Shown: positions 41,489 to 52,055, counted from the first letter of the stretch. The stretch: DNA of 64,000 nucleotides from Rouxiella aceris (GCF_012933545.1 NZ_JAADJU010000016.1:55844-119843), one strand, 5' to 3'. Program-made: numbers and translations. The notes: generated by a model not told the origin, from the sequence alone.

Positions 41489-41519
41489 CAGGGGGTCTCA
41501 AGACTCCCTGTTTTCTTTT
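41489..41519 (+). terminator. Terminator of the rhlB-gppA operon
   Basis: The imperfect stem CAGGG-GTCT / AGAC-CCCTG is followed by TTTTCTTTT. It lies between the converging gppA and rep genes. Confidence 0.8.
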
Positions 41520-41531
41520 GACCGCGCCGCA

Positions 41532-43574
41532 TTACTCCTTGCCAGCAGACTGATTGGCCGCTTTGGCACTGGCCAACTGCGCACGGATTTTTTCAAGATG
41601 GCTTTGCCCTTTCTGCATTCGCTCTTGTGGCGAAACCACCTTGCGTTCACTTTCCCACGCCAAATCATCCTGAGGCAGTTCCAACAAGAAACGGCTTGGC
41701 TCCGGGCGCATCAACTCGCCATATTGTCGGCGTTCACGACAGAGGGTGAATATCAGCTCTTGCTGCGCGCGGGTAATGCCGACATAGGCCAGACGGCGCT
41801 CTTCATCGACATTATCTTCATCGATACTGCTTTGATGGGGTAACAGCCCCTCCTCCATCCCTACCAGAAAGACGTAGGGGAACTCCAGCCCCTTGGAGGC
41901 ATGCAAGGTCATGAGCTGAACCTGGTCCAGCTCTTCGTCGTTCTCACCGCGTTCCATCATATCGCGCAGCGTAAAGCGGGTGACCACCTGCGTCAGCGTC
42001 ATCGGCTCATCGAGATCGGTCCCTTCGAGCATTTCCGTCATCCAGCTAAAGAGCTGATTGACGTTTTTCATACGCATTTCCGCGGCCTTGGGGCTGGGCG
42101 AGGTTTCAAACAGCCAGCTTTCGTAGTCCATGCCGTGGATCAGATCGCGCACGGCGGCAATGGGTTCGCGTTCCGCCAGTTCGGCAATATTGCCCATCCA
42201 GTGGGTAAAACGCTGCAGGGATTCAAGACCCCGTCCGGTCAGGTATTGGCCGAGTCCCAAATCAAAACTGGCTTTAAACAGACCTTTGTTGCGCTGATTG
42301 GCCCACTCCCCCAGTTTTTGCAGGGTAGCGGCCCCAATCTCGCGGCGCGGGGTATTCACAATGCGCAAAAAGGCGCTGTCGTCGTCGGGATTGGTCAACA
42401 CCCGCAAATAGGCCAGCAGGTCTTTGATTTCCGGGCGCGAGAAAAAGGAGGTGCCGCCGGAAATGCGATAGGGAATGCGGTTTTGCATCAGCATTTTTTC
42501 AAACAGCCGCGACTGATGGTTACCACGATAGAGAATGGCGTAATCGCCGTATTGCGTCTTTTTGACAAAGTGATGGGCAATCAGCTCACCGACCACCCGT
42601 TCGGCTTCGTGATCTTCATTGTTGGCGGTGATCACTTTCAGCGACTCGCCGTAGCCCAGCTCGGAAAACAAGCGCTTTTCAAAGACGTGCGGGTTATTGG
42701 CAATCAAAATATTCGCCGCTTTCAGGATACGCTGCGTGGAGCGATAGTTCTGCTCCAGTTTGATCACCTGTAATGCCGGAAAATCCTCTTTCAGCAGCAC
42801 CAGATTTTGTGGCCGCGCGCCGCGCCAGGAGTAGATCGACTGATCGTCATCGCCCACCACGGTAAAGCGGGCGCGATTGCCGACCAGCAGCTTGACCATC
42901 ATATACTGGCTGGTATTGGTATCCTGATATTCGTCCACCAGCAAATAACGCAGCTTGTTTTGCCAACGTTCGCGAACTTCTTCGTTACGCTGCAATAATA
43001 ACGTAGGCAGCAGGATCAAGTCGTCAAAATCGAGAATATTGCAGGCGCGCATATGGTCGTGATAGAGGCCATAGCAGTGGGCAAAGAGTTTGTCGCGTTC
43101 GGAACGGGCAAGGGTCGCGGCCCCGGCCGGATCGATGAGATCGTTTTTCCAGTTGGAGATCGTCGAGATCAGCTGCTGTAACAGCGTCTTGTCATTGTCG
43201 AGCCACTTTTCGCTCAACTCCTTGAGCAGGGCTAACTGGTCCTGGTCGTCAAACAGCGAGAAATTGGCTTTCATGCCCAGCGCCGCATAGTCTCGCTTGA
43301 TAATTTCCAAACCCAGGGTATGGAAGGTGGAGATCAGCAGACCGCGTGACTCTTTGCGCCCCAGCGTTTGTGCCACGCGCTCTTTCATTTCGCGCGCCGC
43401 TTTATTGGTAAAGGTCACGGCGGCAATATGCCGGGCCTGATAACCACAGACGCGGATCAAATGGGCAATTTTATTGGTGATCACCCGCGTTTTGCCCGAG
43501 CCGGCACCGGCCAGAACCAGGCAAGGTCCGGTAACGAATTCGACGGCGTGTTGTTGACTAGGGTTTAATCGCAT
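41532..43574 (-). CDS. rep: Accessory replicative helicase Rep
   Basis: Rep is a 3'-5' superfamily 1A helicase that clears protein blocks ahead of the replisome by binding DnaB. The 680-residue product has Walker A AGAGSGKT at residues 22-29, [38 protein letters not shown] and [16 protein letters not shown] in order. Its C-terminal tail ([28 protein letters not shown]) corresponds to the DnaB-contacting part. The start at 43574 matches E. coli; the open frame to 43691 is not used. It is a paralogue of UvrD in the same window. Confidence 0.98.
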   Translation of the reverse strand: MRLNPSQQHAVEFVTGPCLVLAGAGSGKTRVITNKIAHLIRVCGYQARHIAAVTFTNKAAREMKERVAQTLGRKESRGLLISTFHTLGLEIIKRDYAALGMKANFSLFDDQDQLALLKELSEKWLDNDKTLLQQLISTISNWKNDLIDPAGAATLARSERDKLFAHCYGLYHDHMRACNILDFDDLILLPTLLLQRNEEVRERWQNKLRYLLVDEYQDTNTSQYMMVKLLVGNRARFTVVGDDDQSIYSWRGARPQNLVLLKEDFPALQVIKLEQNYRSTQRILKAANILIANNPHVFEKRLFSELGYGESLKVITANNEDHEAERVVGELIAHHFVKKTQYGDYAILYRGNHQSRLFEKMLMQNRIPYRISGGTSFFSRPEIKDLLAYLRVLTNPDDDSAFLRIVNTPRREIGAATLQKLGEWANQRNKGLFKASFDLGLGQYLTGRGLESLQRFTHWMGNIAELAEREPIAAVRDLIHGMDYESWLFETSPSPKAAEMRMKNVNQLFSWMTEMLEGTDLDEPMTLTQVVTRFTLRDMMERGENDEELDQVQLMTLHASKGLEFPYVFLVGMEEGLLPHQSSIDEDNVDEERRLAYVGITRAQQELIFTLCRERRQYGELMRPEPSRFLLELPQDDLAWESERKVVSPQERMQKGQSHLEKIRAQLASAKAANQSAGKE

Positions 43575-43750
43575 GGCGTAAATTTGCTCACTTGATGGAC
43601 GCGGGAGGAGGATTGTAGCAGAAACTCGCCGCGGGCATGACAGGCAAAAACGTCGGCGAATCGACTCTGGGTGGCATCGCGCATTCCACATCCGGCGTTG
43701 CAGATGTTACATTACGCCCCTGAATAGTTATTTTATCTAAAGGTCTACTG

Positions 43751-44032
43751 ATGGCAAAAACAGCGGCAGCATTACATATCCTGGTAAAGGAAGAACAGCA
43801 GGCTCAAGAGCTTCTGACCCAGTTGAAAAACGGCGCAGATTTCGAAAAACTGGCGAAAAAGCACTCCACCTGCCCGTCTGGTCGCAAGGGCGGTCATTTG
43901 GGCGAATTTAAGCAAGGTGCCATGGTGCCAGCGTTTGATAAAGTGGTTTTTTCCTGCCCGCTTTTGGAACCTACTGGCCCGCTGCATACCCAGTTCGGTT
44001 ATCACATCATTAAAGTGCTTTACCGCAACTAA
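43751..44032 (+). CDS. ppiC: Parvulin peptidyl-prolyl isomerase PpiC
   Basis: A 93-residue cytoplasmic single-domain parvulin that isomerises peptidyl-prolyl bonds. Hallmarks are [47 protein letters not shown] and the C-terminal [13 protein letters not shown] with the conserved His. AAAGG precedes the start. It converges with ilvC over the duplicated terminator and the 115-bp element. Confidence 0.98.
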   Translation: MAKTAAALHILVKEEQQAQELLTQLKNGADFEKLAKKHSTCPSGRKGGHLGEFKQGAMVPAFDKVVFSCPLLEPTGPLHTQFGYHIIKVLYRN

Positions 44033-44060
44033 GTCGCGGCTTAGCCAAAGCATAAAAAAA

Positions 44061-44086
44061 GACAGGGCATGGTATTTGCCCTGTCT
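44061..44086 (-). terminator. ppiC/ilvC terminator hairpin, left duplicate
   Basis: A 26-bp hairpin GACAGGGCA-TGGTATT-TGCCCTGTC(T), identical to 44219-44244. Seven As precede it, so on the minus strand it is an intrinsic terminator for ilvC. On the plus strand its T-run has been interrupted by the element. Confidence 0.88.
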
Positions 44087-44094
44087 CAGACGGC

Positions 44095-44209
44095 TGACAA
44101 AGTCCGTTATTAGGGAGAGTGCACCGTTGGGGTCGTAGCGGGCTTGCCCGCCGGAGCGCCCCTAGGTGTGCTATGCCCGGGTATCTCGATCATCAAGACG
44201 ACTTTGTCA
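44095..44209. repeat. 115-bp terminal-inverted-repeat element, copy 2
   Basis: The element begins TGACAAAGTC and ends GACTTTGTCA, a perfect 10-bp terminal inverted repeat. It differs from copy 1 at one of 115 positions. The same orientation-specific flanks are present (CAGACGGC before, TCAAAC after). It sits between two copies of the terminator hairpin shared by ppiC and ilvC and has no coding capacity. Confidence 0.87.
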
Positions 44210-44218
44210 TCAAACTCA

Positions 44219-44244
44219 GACAGGGCATGGTATTTGCCCTGTCT
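44219..44244 (+). terminator. ppiC/ilvC terminator hairpin, right duplicate
   Basis: Identical 26-bp hairpin followed by TTTTT on the plus strand, making it the intact terminator for ppiC. The left copy keeps the T-run for the opposite strand, so bidirectional termination survives the insertion. Confidence 0.88.
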
Positions 44245-44275
44245 TTTTATATTGTCGGTGCGTTAACGCAGTAAA

Positions 44276-45751
44276 TTAGCTGGCAACCGCAATACGTTTC
44301 ATATCCGTCATATAACCGCGCAGTTTGTGGCCTACGGCTTCAATGGCATGGTTGCGGATAGCTTCATTGACATCACGCAACTGGGCGTTATCCACTTCAG
44401 TTGTAGCGACCGCTTTGCCCAGATCGCCGGCTTGCAGCGTGGTCATAAACTCTTTCAGCAACGGCACTGCCGCATTGGCAAACAGGTAGTTACCGTATTC
44501 AGCCGTGTCGGAGATCACCACGTTCATTTCGTACAGACGCTTACGGGCAATGGTGTTGGCGATCAGCGGCAGCTCATGCAGTGATTCGTAGTAAGCAGAC
44601 TCTTCGATAATGCCAGAAGCCACCATGGTTTCGAAGGCCAGTTCAACACCGGCTTTTACCATCGCAATCATCAGCACGCCGTTATCGAAATACTCTTGCT
44701 CAGCGATTTTGCCAGCAAACTGTGGTGCATTCTCAAACGCCGTCGCGCCAGTCTCTTCACGCCAGGTCAGCAATTTGACATCGTCAGCCGCCCAGTCAGC
44801 CATCATGCCACCGGAGAATTCACCGGAGATGATGTCATCCATATGTTTCTGGAACAGCGGTGCCATAATGCCTTTCAGCTGTTCAGACAGGGCGAACGCA
44901 CGCAGTTTCGCCGGATTGGACAGACGGTCCATCATCAGCGTAATACCGCCTTGTTTCAGCGCTTCGGTGATGGTTTCCCAACCGAACTGCAGCAGTTTTT
45001 CGGCATAAGCCGCATCAACGCCGTCCGCAACCAGCTTATCGAAGCACAGCAGTGAACCCGCCTGCAACATACCGCACAGGATGGTTTGCTCACCCATCAG
45101 GTCAGATTTCACTTCTGCAACGAAAGAGGATTCCAGAACGCCGGCACGGTGACCACCGGTAGCCGCAGCCCAGGCTTTGGCAATGGCCATGCCTTCGCCT
45201 TTAGGATCGTTTTCCGGGTGAACGGCGATCAGCGTAGGCACACCAAAACCGCGTTTGTACTCTTCACGCACTTCGGTACCCGGACATTTTGGCGCTACCA
45301 TGACGACGGTAATGTCTTTACGGATCTGCTCACCGACTTCAACGATGTTGAAACCATGGGAGTAACCCAGGGCTGCACCGTCTTTCATCAGCGGCTGAAC
45401 GGCCTTAACCACCGCGCTATGCTGTTTGTCCGGCGTCAGGTTAACAACCAGGTCAGCCTGCGGGATCAGTTCTTCGTAGGTGCCGACTTTAAAACCGTTT
45501 TCGGTCGCTTTACGCCATGAAGCACGCTTCTCGGCAATCGCTTCTGCACGCAGGGTGTAGGAAACATCCAGACCGGAGTCACGCATGTTCAGACCCTGGT
45601 TAAGGCCCTGGGCGCCACAGCCAACGATCACCACTTTTTTACCTTTCAGGAAACTCGCCTCATCGGCGAATTCATCGCGTGCCATAAAGCGGCACTTGCC
45701 TAATTGCGCCAACTGCTGACGCAGGTTCAATGTGTTGAAATAGTTAGCCAT
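44276..45751 (-). CDS. ilvC: Ketol-acid reductoisomerase (class II)
   Basis: IlvC catalyses the Mg- and NADPH-dependent isomeroreduction in valine and isoleucine synthesis. At 491 residues it is the long, class II enterobacterial form with a duplicated C-terminal knot domain. [23 protein letters not shown] is the nucleotide-binding motif near residue 35. The metal-binding acid residues lie in [20 protein letters not shown]. It is divergent from ilvY, whose product activates it in response to acetolactate or acetohydroxybutyrate. Confidence 0.99.
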   Translation of the reverse strand: MANYFNTLNLRQQLAQLGKCRFMARDEFADEASFLKGKKVVIVGCGAQGLNQGLNMRDSGLDVSYTLRAEAIAEKRASWRKATENGFKVGTYEELIPQADLVVNLTPDKQHSAVVKAVQPLMKDGAALGYSHGFNIVEVGEQIRKDITVVMVAPKCPGTEVREEYKRGFGVPTLIAVHPENDPKGEGMAIAKAWAAATGGHRAGVLESSFVAEVKSDLMGEQTILCGMLQAGSLLCFDKLVADGVDAAYAEKLLQFGWETITEALKQGGITLMMDRLSNPAKLRAFALSEQLKGIMAPLFQKHMDDIISGEFSGGMMADWAADDVKLLTWREETGATAFENAPQFAGKIAEQEYFDNGVLMIAMVKAGVELAFETMVASGIIEESAYYESLHELPLIANTIARKRLYEMNVVISDTAEYGNYLFANAAVPLLKEFMTTLQAGDLGKAVATTEVDNAQLRDVNEAIRNHAIEAVGHKLRGYMTDMKRIAVAS

Positions 45752-45876
45752 GGTAAAACTCCGTTCGAGGTTAGATGCTGTTATTTTGCTGTCTCATCGG
45801 CTTAGCCGAAGGACGCGGTAAAAACACTATATGTCATGCGTGGCATTGCTTAAATTGATATATTACGAAAATGATA

Positions 45877-45891
45877 TTGCAGTTTATGCAA
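45877..45891. promoter_or_regulatory. Candidate IlvY operator
   Basis: The palindrome TTGCA-GTTTA-TGCAA lies in the 198-bp ilvC-ilvY divergent region, 58 bp before the ilvY start. It has the LysR-type dyad with T-N11-A spacing. A weaker related sequence (TTCCGCAATTTCGCC) follows 10 bp later, consistent with the tandem operators known for IlvY. Confidence 0.6.
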
Positions 45892-45949
45892 CGGTTAAAC
45901 ATTCCGCAATTTCGCCACTTGCCTCACATGACCGGACCTGGAAATCTTT

Positions 45950-46834
45950 ATGGACTTACGCGATCTGAAACTGTTTCTCAATCTTGCCGAAAGCCGCCAT
46001 TTCGGGCGTTCGGCCAAAGCCATGCACGTCAGCCCTTCCACCCTTTCACGACAAATTCAGCGACTGGAAGAAGAGTTGGGGCAGACGCTGTTTCAGCGGG
46101 ATAATCGTACCGTACAGTTAACCCACGCCGGTGAACAGCTCAAAACTTTTGCGCAACAGACTCTGCTGCAATATCAGCAGCTGCGTCATGCACTGGGGCA
46201 AAACGGCCCCACCCTTAGCGGTGAACTGCGCCTGTTTTGCTCGGTCACTGCCGCCTATAGTCATCTGCCGCCGATCCTGGACCGCTTTCGCGCCCAGCAT
46301 CCGCTGGTGGAGATCAAACTGACCACCGGTGATGCCGCCGACGCGGTAGAGAAAGTGCAGTCAACCGATGCCGATCTCGGCATTGCCGGACATCCGGAGG
46401 TGCTGCCCATCAGTATAGACTTTATGCCCATTGGCGAAGTGTCGATGATCCTGATTGCCCCCTCGTTACCCTGCGCCGTACGTACCCAGATCAGCCAACC
46501 AACGCCTGAGTGGTCACAGATTCCTTTTATTCTGCCGGAGCACGGACCGGCGCGGAAACGCATCGACAACTGGTTTCGCCATCACAAACTGACCAATCCG
46601 CTGATTTACGCCACCGTTTCCGGCCATGAAGCCATTGTCTCGATGGTGGCGCTCGGCTGCGGCGTGGCCCTTATTCCCGGCGTGGTGCTGGAAAACAGCC
46701 CCGAGCCGATCCGTAACCGTATTTCGGTAATGGATAATATGACCATGGATGCCCCTTTACCGCTGGGGGTTTGCGTACAGAAAAAACGCCTTGATGAACC
46801 CCTGATCGCCGCGTTCTGGCAGCTGTTACGCTAG
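45950..46834 (+). CDS. ilvY: LysR-type activator IlvY
   Basis: IlvY is the positive regulator of ilvC. The 294-residue product has the N-terminal winged helix-turn-helix (MDLRDLKLFLNLAESRHFGRSAKAMHVSPSTLSRQIQRLEEELG, residues 1-44) and the periplasmic-binding-like effector domain from about residue 90. It is divergent from ilvC as in E. coli and converges with the DUF2461 gene, with 14 bp between the stop codons. Confidence 0.97.
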   Translation: MDLRDLKLFLNLAESRHFGRSAKAMHVSPSTLSRQIQRLEEELGQTLFQRDNRTVQLTHAGEQLKTFAQQTLLQYQQLRHALGQNGPTLSGELRLFCSVTAAYSHLPPILDRFRAQHPLVEIKLTTGDAADAVEKVQSTDADLGIAGHPEVLPISIDFMPIGEVSMILIAPSLPCAVRTQISQPTPEWSQIPFILPEHGPARKRIDNWFRHHKLTNPLIYATVSGHEAIVSMVALGCGVALIPGVVLENSPEPIRNRISVMDNMTMDAPLPLGVCVQKKRLDEPLIAAFWQLLR

Positions 46835-46848
46835 ATCGGCGGGCGGCA

Positions 46849-47550
46849 TCAGAGATCTGCCGGATCGACCTGTTTCATGGTTTCCACCCGCATCAGCCAC
46901 TGGTAAAGCGGTTCCAGCTGTTGAAAACCTTCTGCCAACTCCGTGATCAGCCGGGGATGGAACAGCTTGTCAACCTGACTATCGGTCACCATCATGGCAA
47001 ACGACTTACGGTTATACCAGGTGGCAATCTCTGCCGCCTGCTCTTTGACCAAGGGCCGCTTATAGCTCTCGCCCACCAGCTCAAATGGCGGACGACAACA
47101 GTCGGCCACCTCGAGAAAGGCCTGCGGCTGGCGGGTCAGGGTATGGCGAAACAGATCCATGGTCGGCTTGTTGGCACTGTAATATCCCAGGCCATAGCGC
47201 AACATGTCGGGACCGAGTTCAAAAAAATAGACCGGTGCGTCTTTCCAGTCTTTACTGGGACGCTTGAAGGTCAGCCACATACGGCTGCGGTAACGGGATT
47301 TATCGTGTGAGAAACGCGTGTCGCGGTGGATACGCGACAGCGTTTTACCAATGGCAGGACGGGTTTCAAACTGCGGGTCGATGGTCAACATGGTGGGGCT
47401 CAGGGCATCCACCAGGTTGCGGAACGGCGTAAGCAGCTCCCGGTCATAAATATGGCGGTTTGCTTCAAACCACTCTTTATCGTTCTCAATCCGCACCTGC
47501 TGAAGAAAATTCAACCCTTGCTGACTGAAACCTGTAAACGCGGAACTCAT
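46849..47550 (-). CDS. DUF2461 family protein
   Basis: A 233-residue cytoplasmic protein of the DUF2461 family, with no known function. Recognisable family features are FLQQVRIENDKEWFEANRHIYDREL at the N-terminus, IHRDTRFSHDKSRYRSRMWLTF in the first third, and a C-terminal YQWLMRVE segment. There is no signal peptide or membrane helix. It lies 41 bp after ilvA on the same strand with no terminator between, so it may be read from the ilv operon. E. coli has no gene at this place. Confidence 0.82.
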   Translation of the reverse strand: MSSAFTGFSQQGLNFLQQVRIENDKEWFEANRHIYDRELLTPFRNLVDALSPTMLTIDPQFETRPAIGKTLSRIHRDTRFSHDKSRYRSRMWLTFKRPSKDWKDAPVYFFELGPDMLRYGLGYYSANKPTMDLFRHTLTRQPQAFLEVADCCRPPFELVGESYKRPLVKEQAAEIATWYNRKSFAMMVTDSQVDKLFHPRLITELAEGFQQLEPLYQWLMRVETMKQVDPADL

Positions 47551-47591
47551 ACGCCTTCCCTGCCTTTGGTTTATAACACTAAAAAAATTGA

Positions 47592-49136
47592 CTATCCCTG
47601 CAAAAAGAAGCGAAACGCCGGATTTTCCGATTCGTTATGGCAATCATAACCCAGCGCCGACAGGTTCTTTTCAAACTCCGGCTCTTGCTCGGTCAGCTCA
47701 AACGCGGCCAACACCCGGCCGAAATCGGTGCCGTGGCTACGATAATGGAATAACGAAATATTCCAGTGCGTGCCCAGGGTATGCAGGAACTTGAGCAATG
47801 CGCCGGGCGATTCCGGAAACTCAAAGCTGTATAAACGTTCGTGCAAAGGTTTGCTGGGACGGCCGCCGACCATATAGCGCACATGCAGTTTCGCCATTTC
47901 GTCGTCGGAGAGATCCACCACCTGGTAACCGCCCTCAGTCAGTTGTTCGATAATTTCTTTACGCTCAAGATTACCGCGCGTCAACCGCACACCGACAAAA
48001 ATGCAGGCGTTATCGGCATTGGCGTAACGGTAATTGAATTCGGTAACCGAACGACCGCCAAGCAGTTGGCAAAACTGCAGGAAACTGCCTTTGCGTTCCG
48101 GGATGGTCACAGCCAACAGCGCTTCACGCTGCTCACCCAGTTCACAACGCTCAGAGACATAGCGCAGCGCATGAAAATTGAGGTTGGCCCCCGACAGGAT
48201 ATGCGCCAAGCGCTCACCCTGAATATTATGCTGCTGCACATACTTTTTAAGACCGGCCAGTGCCAGCGCCCCGGAAGGCTCGGCAATGGCACGCACATCT
48301 TCAAACAGATCCTTGACCGCCGCACAGATGGCATCACTGTCTACGGTGATCACATCATCAAGGTATTCACGGCACAGACGGAAGGTTTCATTACCAATTC
48401 GCTTGACCGCCACGCCTTCGGCAAACAGCCCGACACGCGCCAAATCGACCGGCTCACCGGCATCCAGCGCCGCGCGCAGGCAGGCAGAGTCAACGGCTTC
48501 AACACCGATCACTTTGATTTGCGGCATCAGCTGTTTGATCAGCACCGCCACCCCTGCCGCCAGACCGCCGCCACCCACCGGGACAAACACCCGATCGATA
48601 TGCGCATCCTGTTGCAGCAGCTCCATGGCCAGCGTTCCCTGTCCGGCGATCACCGCCGGATGGTCGAACGGTGGCACAAAAGTCATGCCCATGGTTTGCG
48701 AAAGCTCGATGGCCTTGCCTTTGGCTTCGTCAAAGTTGGCACCGTACAGCAGTACCTCACCGCCGAAATGACGCACGGCATCCACTTTGATATCGGCGGT
48801 CGCCACCGGCATCACAATCAGTGCCCTGATCCCTTTGCGGCTGGCGGATAAGGCCACGCCCTGCGCATGGTTGCCGGCAGAGGCCGTTACCACACCCTGG
48901 GCCGCCTGCGCTTCGGTCAGGCCAGCAATCATGGAATAGGCGCCACGCAGTTTAAAACTGTGCACCGCCTGACGATCTTCGCGCTTGACCAGAATGGTAT
49001 TGCCCAGACGAGTCGAGATTTTTTCCATCATTTGTAACGGGGTGACTTGCGCCACCTCATAAACCGGCGCGCTCAACACCGCGCGCAAATATTCTGCACC
49101 GCTGGGTTGCTCGGGCAAAGGTTGTGATACCGCCAT
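47592..49136 (-). CDS. ilvA: Biosynthetic threonine deaminase
   Basis: IlvA makes 2-oxobutanoate from threonine and is the isoleucine-inhibited entry to isoleucine synthesis. The 514-residue product equals E. coli IlvA in length. The PLP Lys is in VHSFKLRGAYSMI near residue 62, the PLP phosphate loop is VGGGGLAAG, and two ACT-like regulatory domains fill the C-terminal 180 residues (REALLAVTIPERKGSFLQFCQLLGGR, RLYSFEFPESPGALLKFLHTLG). It follows ilvD by 5 bp. Confidence 0.98.
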   Translation of the reverse strand: MAVSQPLPEQPSGAEYLRAVLSAPVYEVAQVTPLQMMEKISTRLGNTILVKREDRQAVHSFKLRGAYSMIAGLTEAQAAQGVVTASAGNHAQGVALSASRKGIRALIVMPVATADIKVDAVRHFGGEVLLYGANFDEAKGKAIELSQTMGMTFVPPFDHPAVIAGQGTLAMELLQQDAHIDRVFVPVGGGGLAAGVAVLIKQLMPQIKVIGVEAVDSACLRAALDAGEPVDLARVGLFAEGVAVKRIGNETFRLCREYLDDVITVDSDAICAAVKDLFEDVRAIAEPSGALALAGLKKYVQQHNIQGERLAHILSGANLNFHALRYVSERCELGEQREALLAVTIPERKGSFLQFCQLLGGRSVTEFNYRYANADNACIFVGVRLTRGNLERKEIIEQLTEGGYQVVDLSDDEMAKLHVRYMVGGRPSKPLHERLYSFEFPESPGALLKFLHTLGTHWNISLFHYRSHGTDFGRVLAAFELTEQEPEFEKNLSALGYDCHNESENPAFRFFLQG

Positions 49137-49141
49137 GACAG

Positions 49142-50992
49142 TTAGCCTCCCAGCTTACTCTTGTCGCGAATTGCTCCTTTGTCGGCACTGGTCGCCAACA
49201 GCGCATAAGCGCGCAGAGCATAAGAAACCTGACGTTGACGGTTTTTAGGCGTCCATGCTTTGTCGCCACGCGCCAGTTCGGCTTCGCGACGCGCTGCCAG
49301 TTCACTGTCGGCAACATCCAGCACCATGCTGCGGTTAGGAATATCAATGGCAATCATATCGCCATCTTCCACCAGCGCGATCAGACCGCCGCTGCCCGCT
49401 TCCGGAGAAACGTGGCCGATCGACAGGCCGGAGGTACCGCCGGAGAAACGGCCATCGGTGATCAGCGCGCACTCTTTGCCCAATCCCATGGATTTCAGAT
49501 AGGTGGTGGGATAGAGCATTTCCTGCATGCCCGGTCCACCTTTCGGCCCTTCGTAACGGATCACTACCACGTCACCGGCGACCACTTTACCGCCGAGAAT
49601 GGCTTCAACGGCAGCGTCCTGGCTTTCGTAGACTTTAGCCGGACCGCGGAAGGTCAGGCTGCCTTTATCAACACCGGCGGTTTTAACGATACTGCCGTCT
49701 TCGGCCATATTGCCGTACAGCACCGCCAGACCACCGTCGAGACTGAAAGCGTGATCAAGATTGCGGATACAGCCTTCGGCGCGGTCGTTATCCAGGGTGT
49801 CCCAGCGACAGTCCTGCGAGAAGGCTTTGGTGGTGCGGATCCCGGCAGGACCGGCACGGTACATTTTCTTCACGTCTTCGTTTTCAGTCAGCATGATGTC
49901 GTACTGCTGCAGGGTTTCCGGCAGGGTCATTTGCAACACATTGCTAACATCACGATGCATCAGACCGGCGCGATCGAGCTCGCCGAGGATGCCCCATACG
50001 CCACCGGCGCGATGGACGTCTTCCATATGGTATTTCTGGGTGCTGGGCGCCACTTTACACAGGTGCGGCACTTGACGAGACAGACGGTCAATATCGGACA
50101 TATTGAAGTCCACTTCGCCTTCCTGCGCCGCCGCCAGCAGATGCAGTACCGTATTGGTGGAGCCGCCCATGGCGATATCCAGCGTCATGGCATTTTCAAA
50201 CGCCGCCTTATTGGCGATATTGCGCGGCAACACGCTTTCGTCGTCGTTTTCGTAGTAGCGCTTGGCCAGACCGACAATACGTTTACCGGCATTGAGGAAC
50301 AGCTCGCGACGATCGGCATGGGTGGCCAGCAATGAACCGTTGCCCGGCTGAGACAGGCCCAGCGCTTCGGTCAGACAGTTCATTGAGTTGGCGGTAAACA
50401 TCCCGGAACAGGAGCCACAGGTCGGACAGGCAGAACGTTCAATCTGCTCGCTGTCGGCATCGCTGACGTTCGGGTTGGCCCCCTGGATCATGGCATCAAC
50501 CAGGTCCAGTTTGATGATTTTGTCAGACAGCTTGGTTTTGCCGGCTTCCATCGGTCCACCGGAAACAAAAATCACCGGAATGTTCAGGCGCAGCGAAGCC
50601 ATCAACATTCCCGGGGTGATTTTGTCGCAGTTAGAGATACACACCATGGCATCCGCGCAGTGGGCGTTGACCATATACTCCACGGAGTCGGCGATCAGTT
50701 CGCGTGAAGGCAGTGAATACAGCATGCCGCCATGACCCATGGCAATCCCGTCATCCACGGCGATGGTGTTAAACTCTTTGGCCACACCGCCGGAGGCTTC
50801 GATCTGTTCAGCCACCAGCTTACCCAAATCACGCAAATGCACGTGACCAGGGACAAACTGGGTAAATGAGTTTACGACGGCAATAATAGGTTTCCCGAAG
50901 TCGTCATCGGTCATACCGGTGGCGCGCCATAATGCGCGGGCACCAGCCATATTGCGGCCGTGAGTCGTGGTAGCGGAACGGTACTTAGGCAT
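49142..50992 (-). CDS. ilvD: Dihydroxy-acid dehydratase
   Basis: IlvD dehydrates dihydroxy acids to 2-keto acids in valine and isoleucine synthesis, using an oxygen-sensitive [4Fe-4S] cluster in E. coli. The 616-residue product carries the cluster cysteines in [19 protein letters not shown] and [19 protein letters not shown], and the C-terminal [23 protein letters not shown]. It lies 118 bp after ilvE, a larger gap than elsewhere in the operon. Confidence 0.98.
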   Translation of the reverse strand: MPKYRSATTTHGRNMAGARALWRATGMTDDDFGKPIIAVVNSFTQFVPGHVHLRDLGKLVAEQIEASGGVAKEFNTIAVDDGIAMGHGGMLYSLPSRELIADSVEYMVNAHCADAMVCISNCDKITPGMLMASLRLNIPVIFVSGGPMEAGKTKLSDKIIKLDLVDAMIQGANPNVSDADSEQIERSACPTCGSCSGMFTANSMNCLTEALGLSQPGNGSLLATHADRRELFLNAGKRIVGLAKRYYENDDESVLPRNIANKAAFENAMTLDIAMGGSTNTVLHLLAAAQEGEVDFNMSDIDRLSRQVPHLCKVAPSTQKYHMEDVHRAGGVWGILGELDRAGLMHRDVSNVLQMTLPETLQQYDIMLTENEDVKKMYRAGPAGIRTTKAFSQDCRWDTLDNDRAEGCIRNLDHAFSLDGGLAVLYGNMAEDGSIVKTAGVDKGSLTFRGPAKVYESQDAAVEAILGGKVVAGDVVVIRYEGPKGGPGMQEMLYPTTYLKSMGLGKECALITDGRFSGGTSGLSIGHVSPEAGSGGLIALVEDGDMIAIDIPNRSMVLDVADSELAARREAELARGDKAWTPKNRQRQVSYALRAYALLATSADKGAIRDKSKLGG

Positions 50993-51110
50993 GCTCTATT
51001 TACTCCAATTATTTCTTATGTGCAGGCGACGAGACCGCCACCTGCCAACTCTTTACCCGATCTCATGGTGCAGCGCCTGGGCCACGGACATGATGACAGG
51101 CAGACTTAAA

Positions 51111-52040
51111 TTATGGATTAACCTGATCCAACCAACCGTATTTGTCTTCAGTTTCGCCGGTGAACAGGCCAAAGAACGCATTCTGGATTTGCTTGGTGAT
51201 CGGACCGCATTTGCCTGCGCCGACCTGAATACGGTCTACGCTGCGCACCGGGGTAATTTCTGCGGCGGTACCGGACATAAAGACTTCATCTGCCAGGTAC
51301 AGGGATTCGCGTGACAGCACTTGTTCACGGACTTCAAGGCCGAGATCTTTCGCCAGCTTGATAATGGCGTCACGGGTAATACCCGGCAGCGCTGACGAGG
51401 TGAACGGAGGGGTAAACAGAATACCGTCTTTGACTTCAAACAGGTTTTCGCCCGCACCTTCGGAAACGTAGCCATTGACGTCCAGGGCAATACCTTCCTG
51501 ATAACCGTGACGGCGTGCTTCGCTGCCCACCAGCAGTGAGGAGAGGTAGTTACCCCCGGCTTTGGCGGCAGTAGGAATGGTATTAGCCGCTACGCGGTTC
51601 CATGAAGAGACCATGGCATCGATACCGTTTTCCAGCGCTTCTGCGCCGAGGTAGGCACCCCATGGGAAGGCGGCAATAATCACGTCGGTGTCAAAACCAT
51701 CAGGTGGATTAACACCCAGACCAACATCGCCAACGAAAACCAGAGGACGAATGTAAGCGCTTTTCAGATCATTTTTGCGCAGAACGGCGCGGCAAGCTTC
51801 CATTAAGTCTTCAACTGATTGTTTTACCGGGAATCGATAGATTTTTGCAGAATCATGCAGACGCTGCATATGCTCACGATGGCGGAAAACCACAGGTCCT
51901 TTGTGCGAGTCGTAGCAACGAACGCCTTCGAATACCGACGTACCGTAGTGCAGCGCGTGGGACATCACGCTAACCTTAGCGTCTTCCCATTTAACCATCT
52001 CGCCATTGAACCAAATAAAATCAGCTTTCTTGGTAGTCAT
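51111..52040 (-). CDS. ilvE: Branched-chain amino acid aminotransferase
   Basis: IlvE performs the last transamination for valine, isoleucine and leucine. The 309-residue PLP fold-type IV enzyme has HALHYGTSVFEGVRCY near residue 30, the catalytic Lys in AAKAGGNYLSSLL near 160, and YVSEGAGENLFEVKDG with LPGITRDAIIKLA following. It follows ilvM by 15 bp. Confidence 0.99.
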   Translation of the reverse strand: MTTKKADFIWFNGEMVKWEDAKVSVMSHALHYGTSVFEGVRCYDSHKGPVVFRHREHMQRLHDSAKIYRFPVKQSVEDLMEACRAVLRKNDLKSAYIRPLVFVGDVGLGVNPPDGFDTDVIIAAFPWGAYLGAEALENGIDAMVSSWNRVAANTIPTAAKAGGNYLSSLLVGSEARRHGYQEGIALDVNGYVSEGAGENLFEVKDGILFTPPFTSSALPGITRDAIIKLAKDLGLEVREQVLSRESLYLADEVFMSGTAAEITPVRSVDRIQVGAGKCGPITKQIQNAFFGLFTGETEDKYGWLDQVNP

Positions 52041-52055
52041 TGTTCTTTTCCTTAC

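Noticed and set aside
43575..43691. 39-codon N-terminal extension of rep
   Set aside because: The extension is not found in Rep proteins and the start at 43574 matches E. coli exactly.
47841..48851. 336-codon plus-strand ORF opposite ilvA (and similar long ORFs opposite ilvD, rep, uvrD and wecA)
   Set aside because: Each lies wholly antisense to a well-conserved gene, with low-complexity His/Gln/Arg-rich translations typical of shadow frames.
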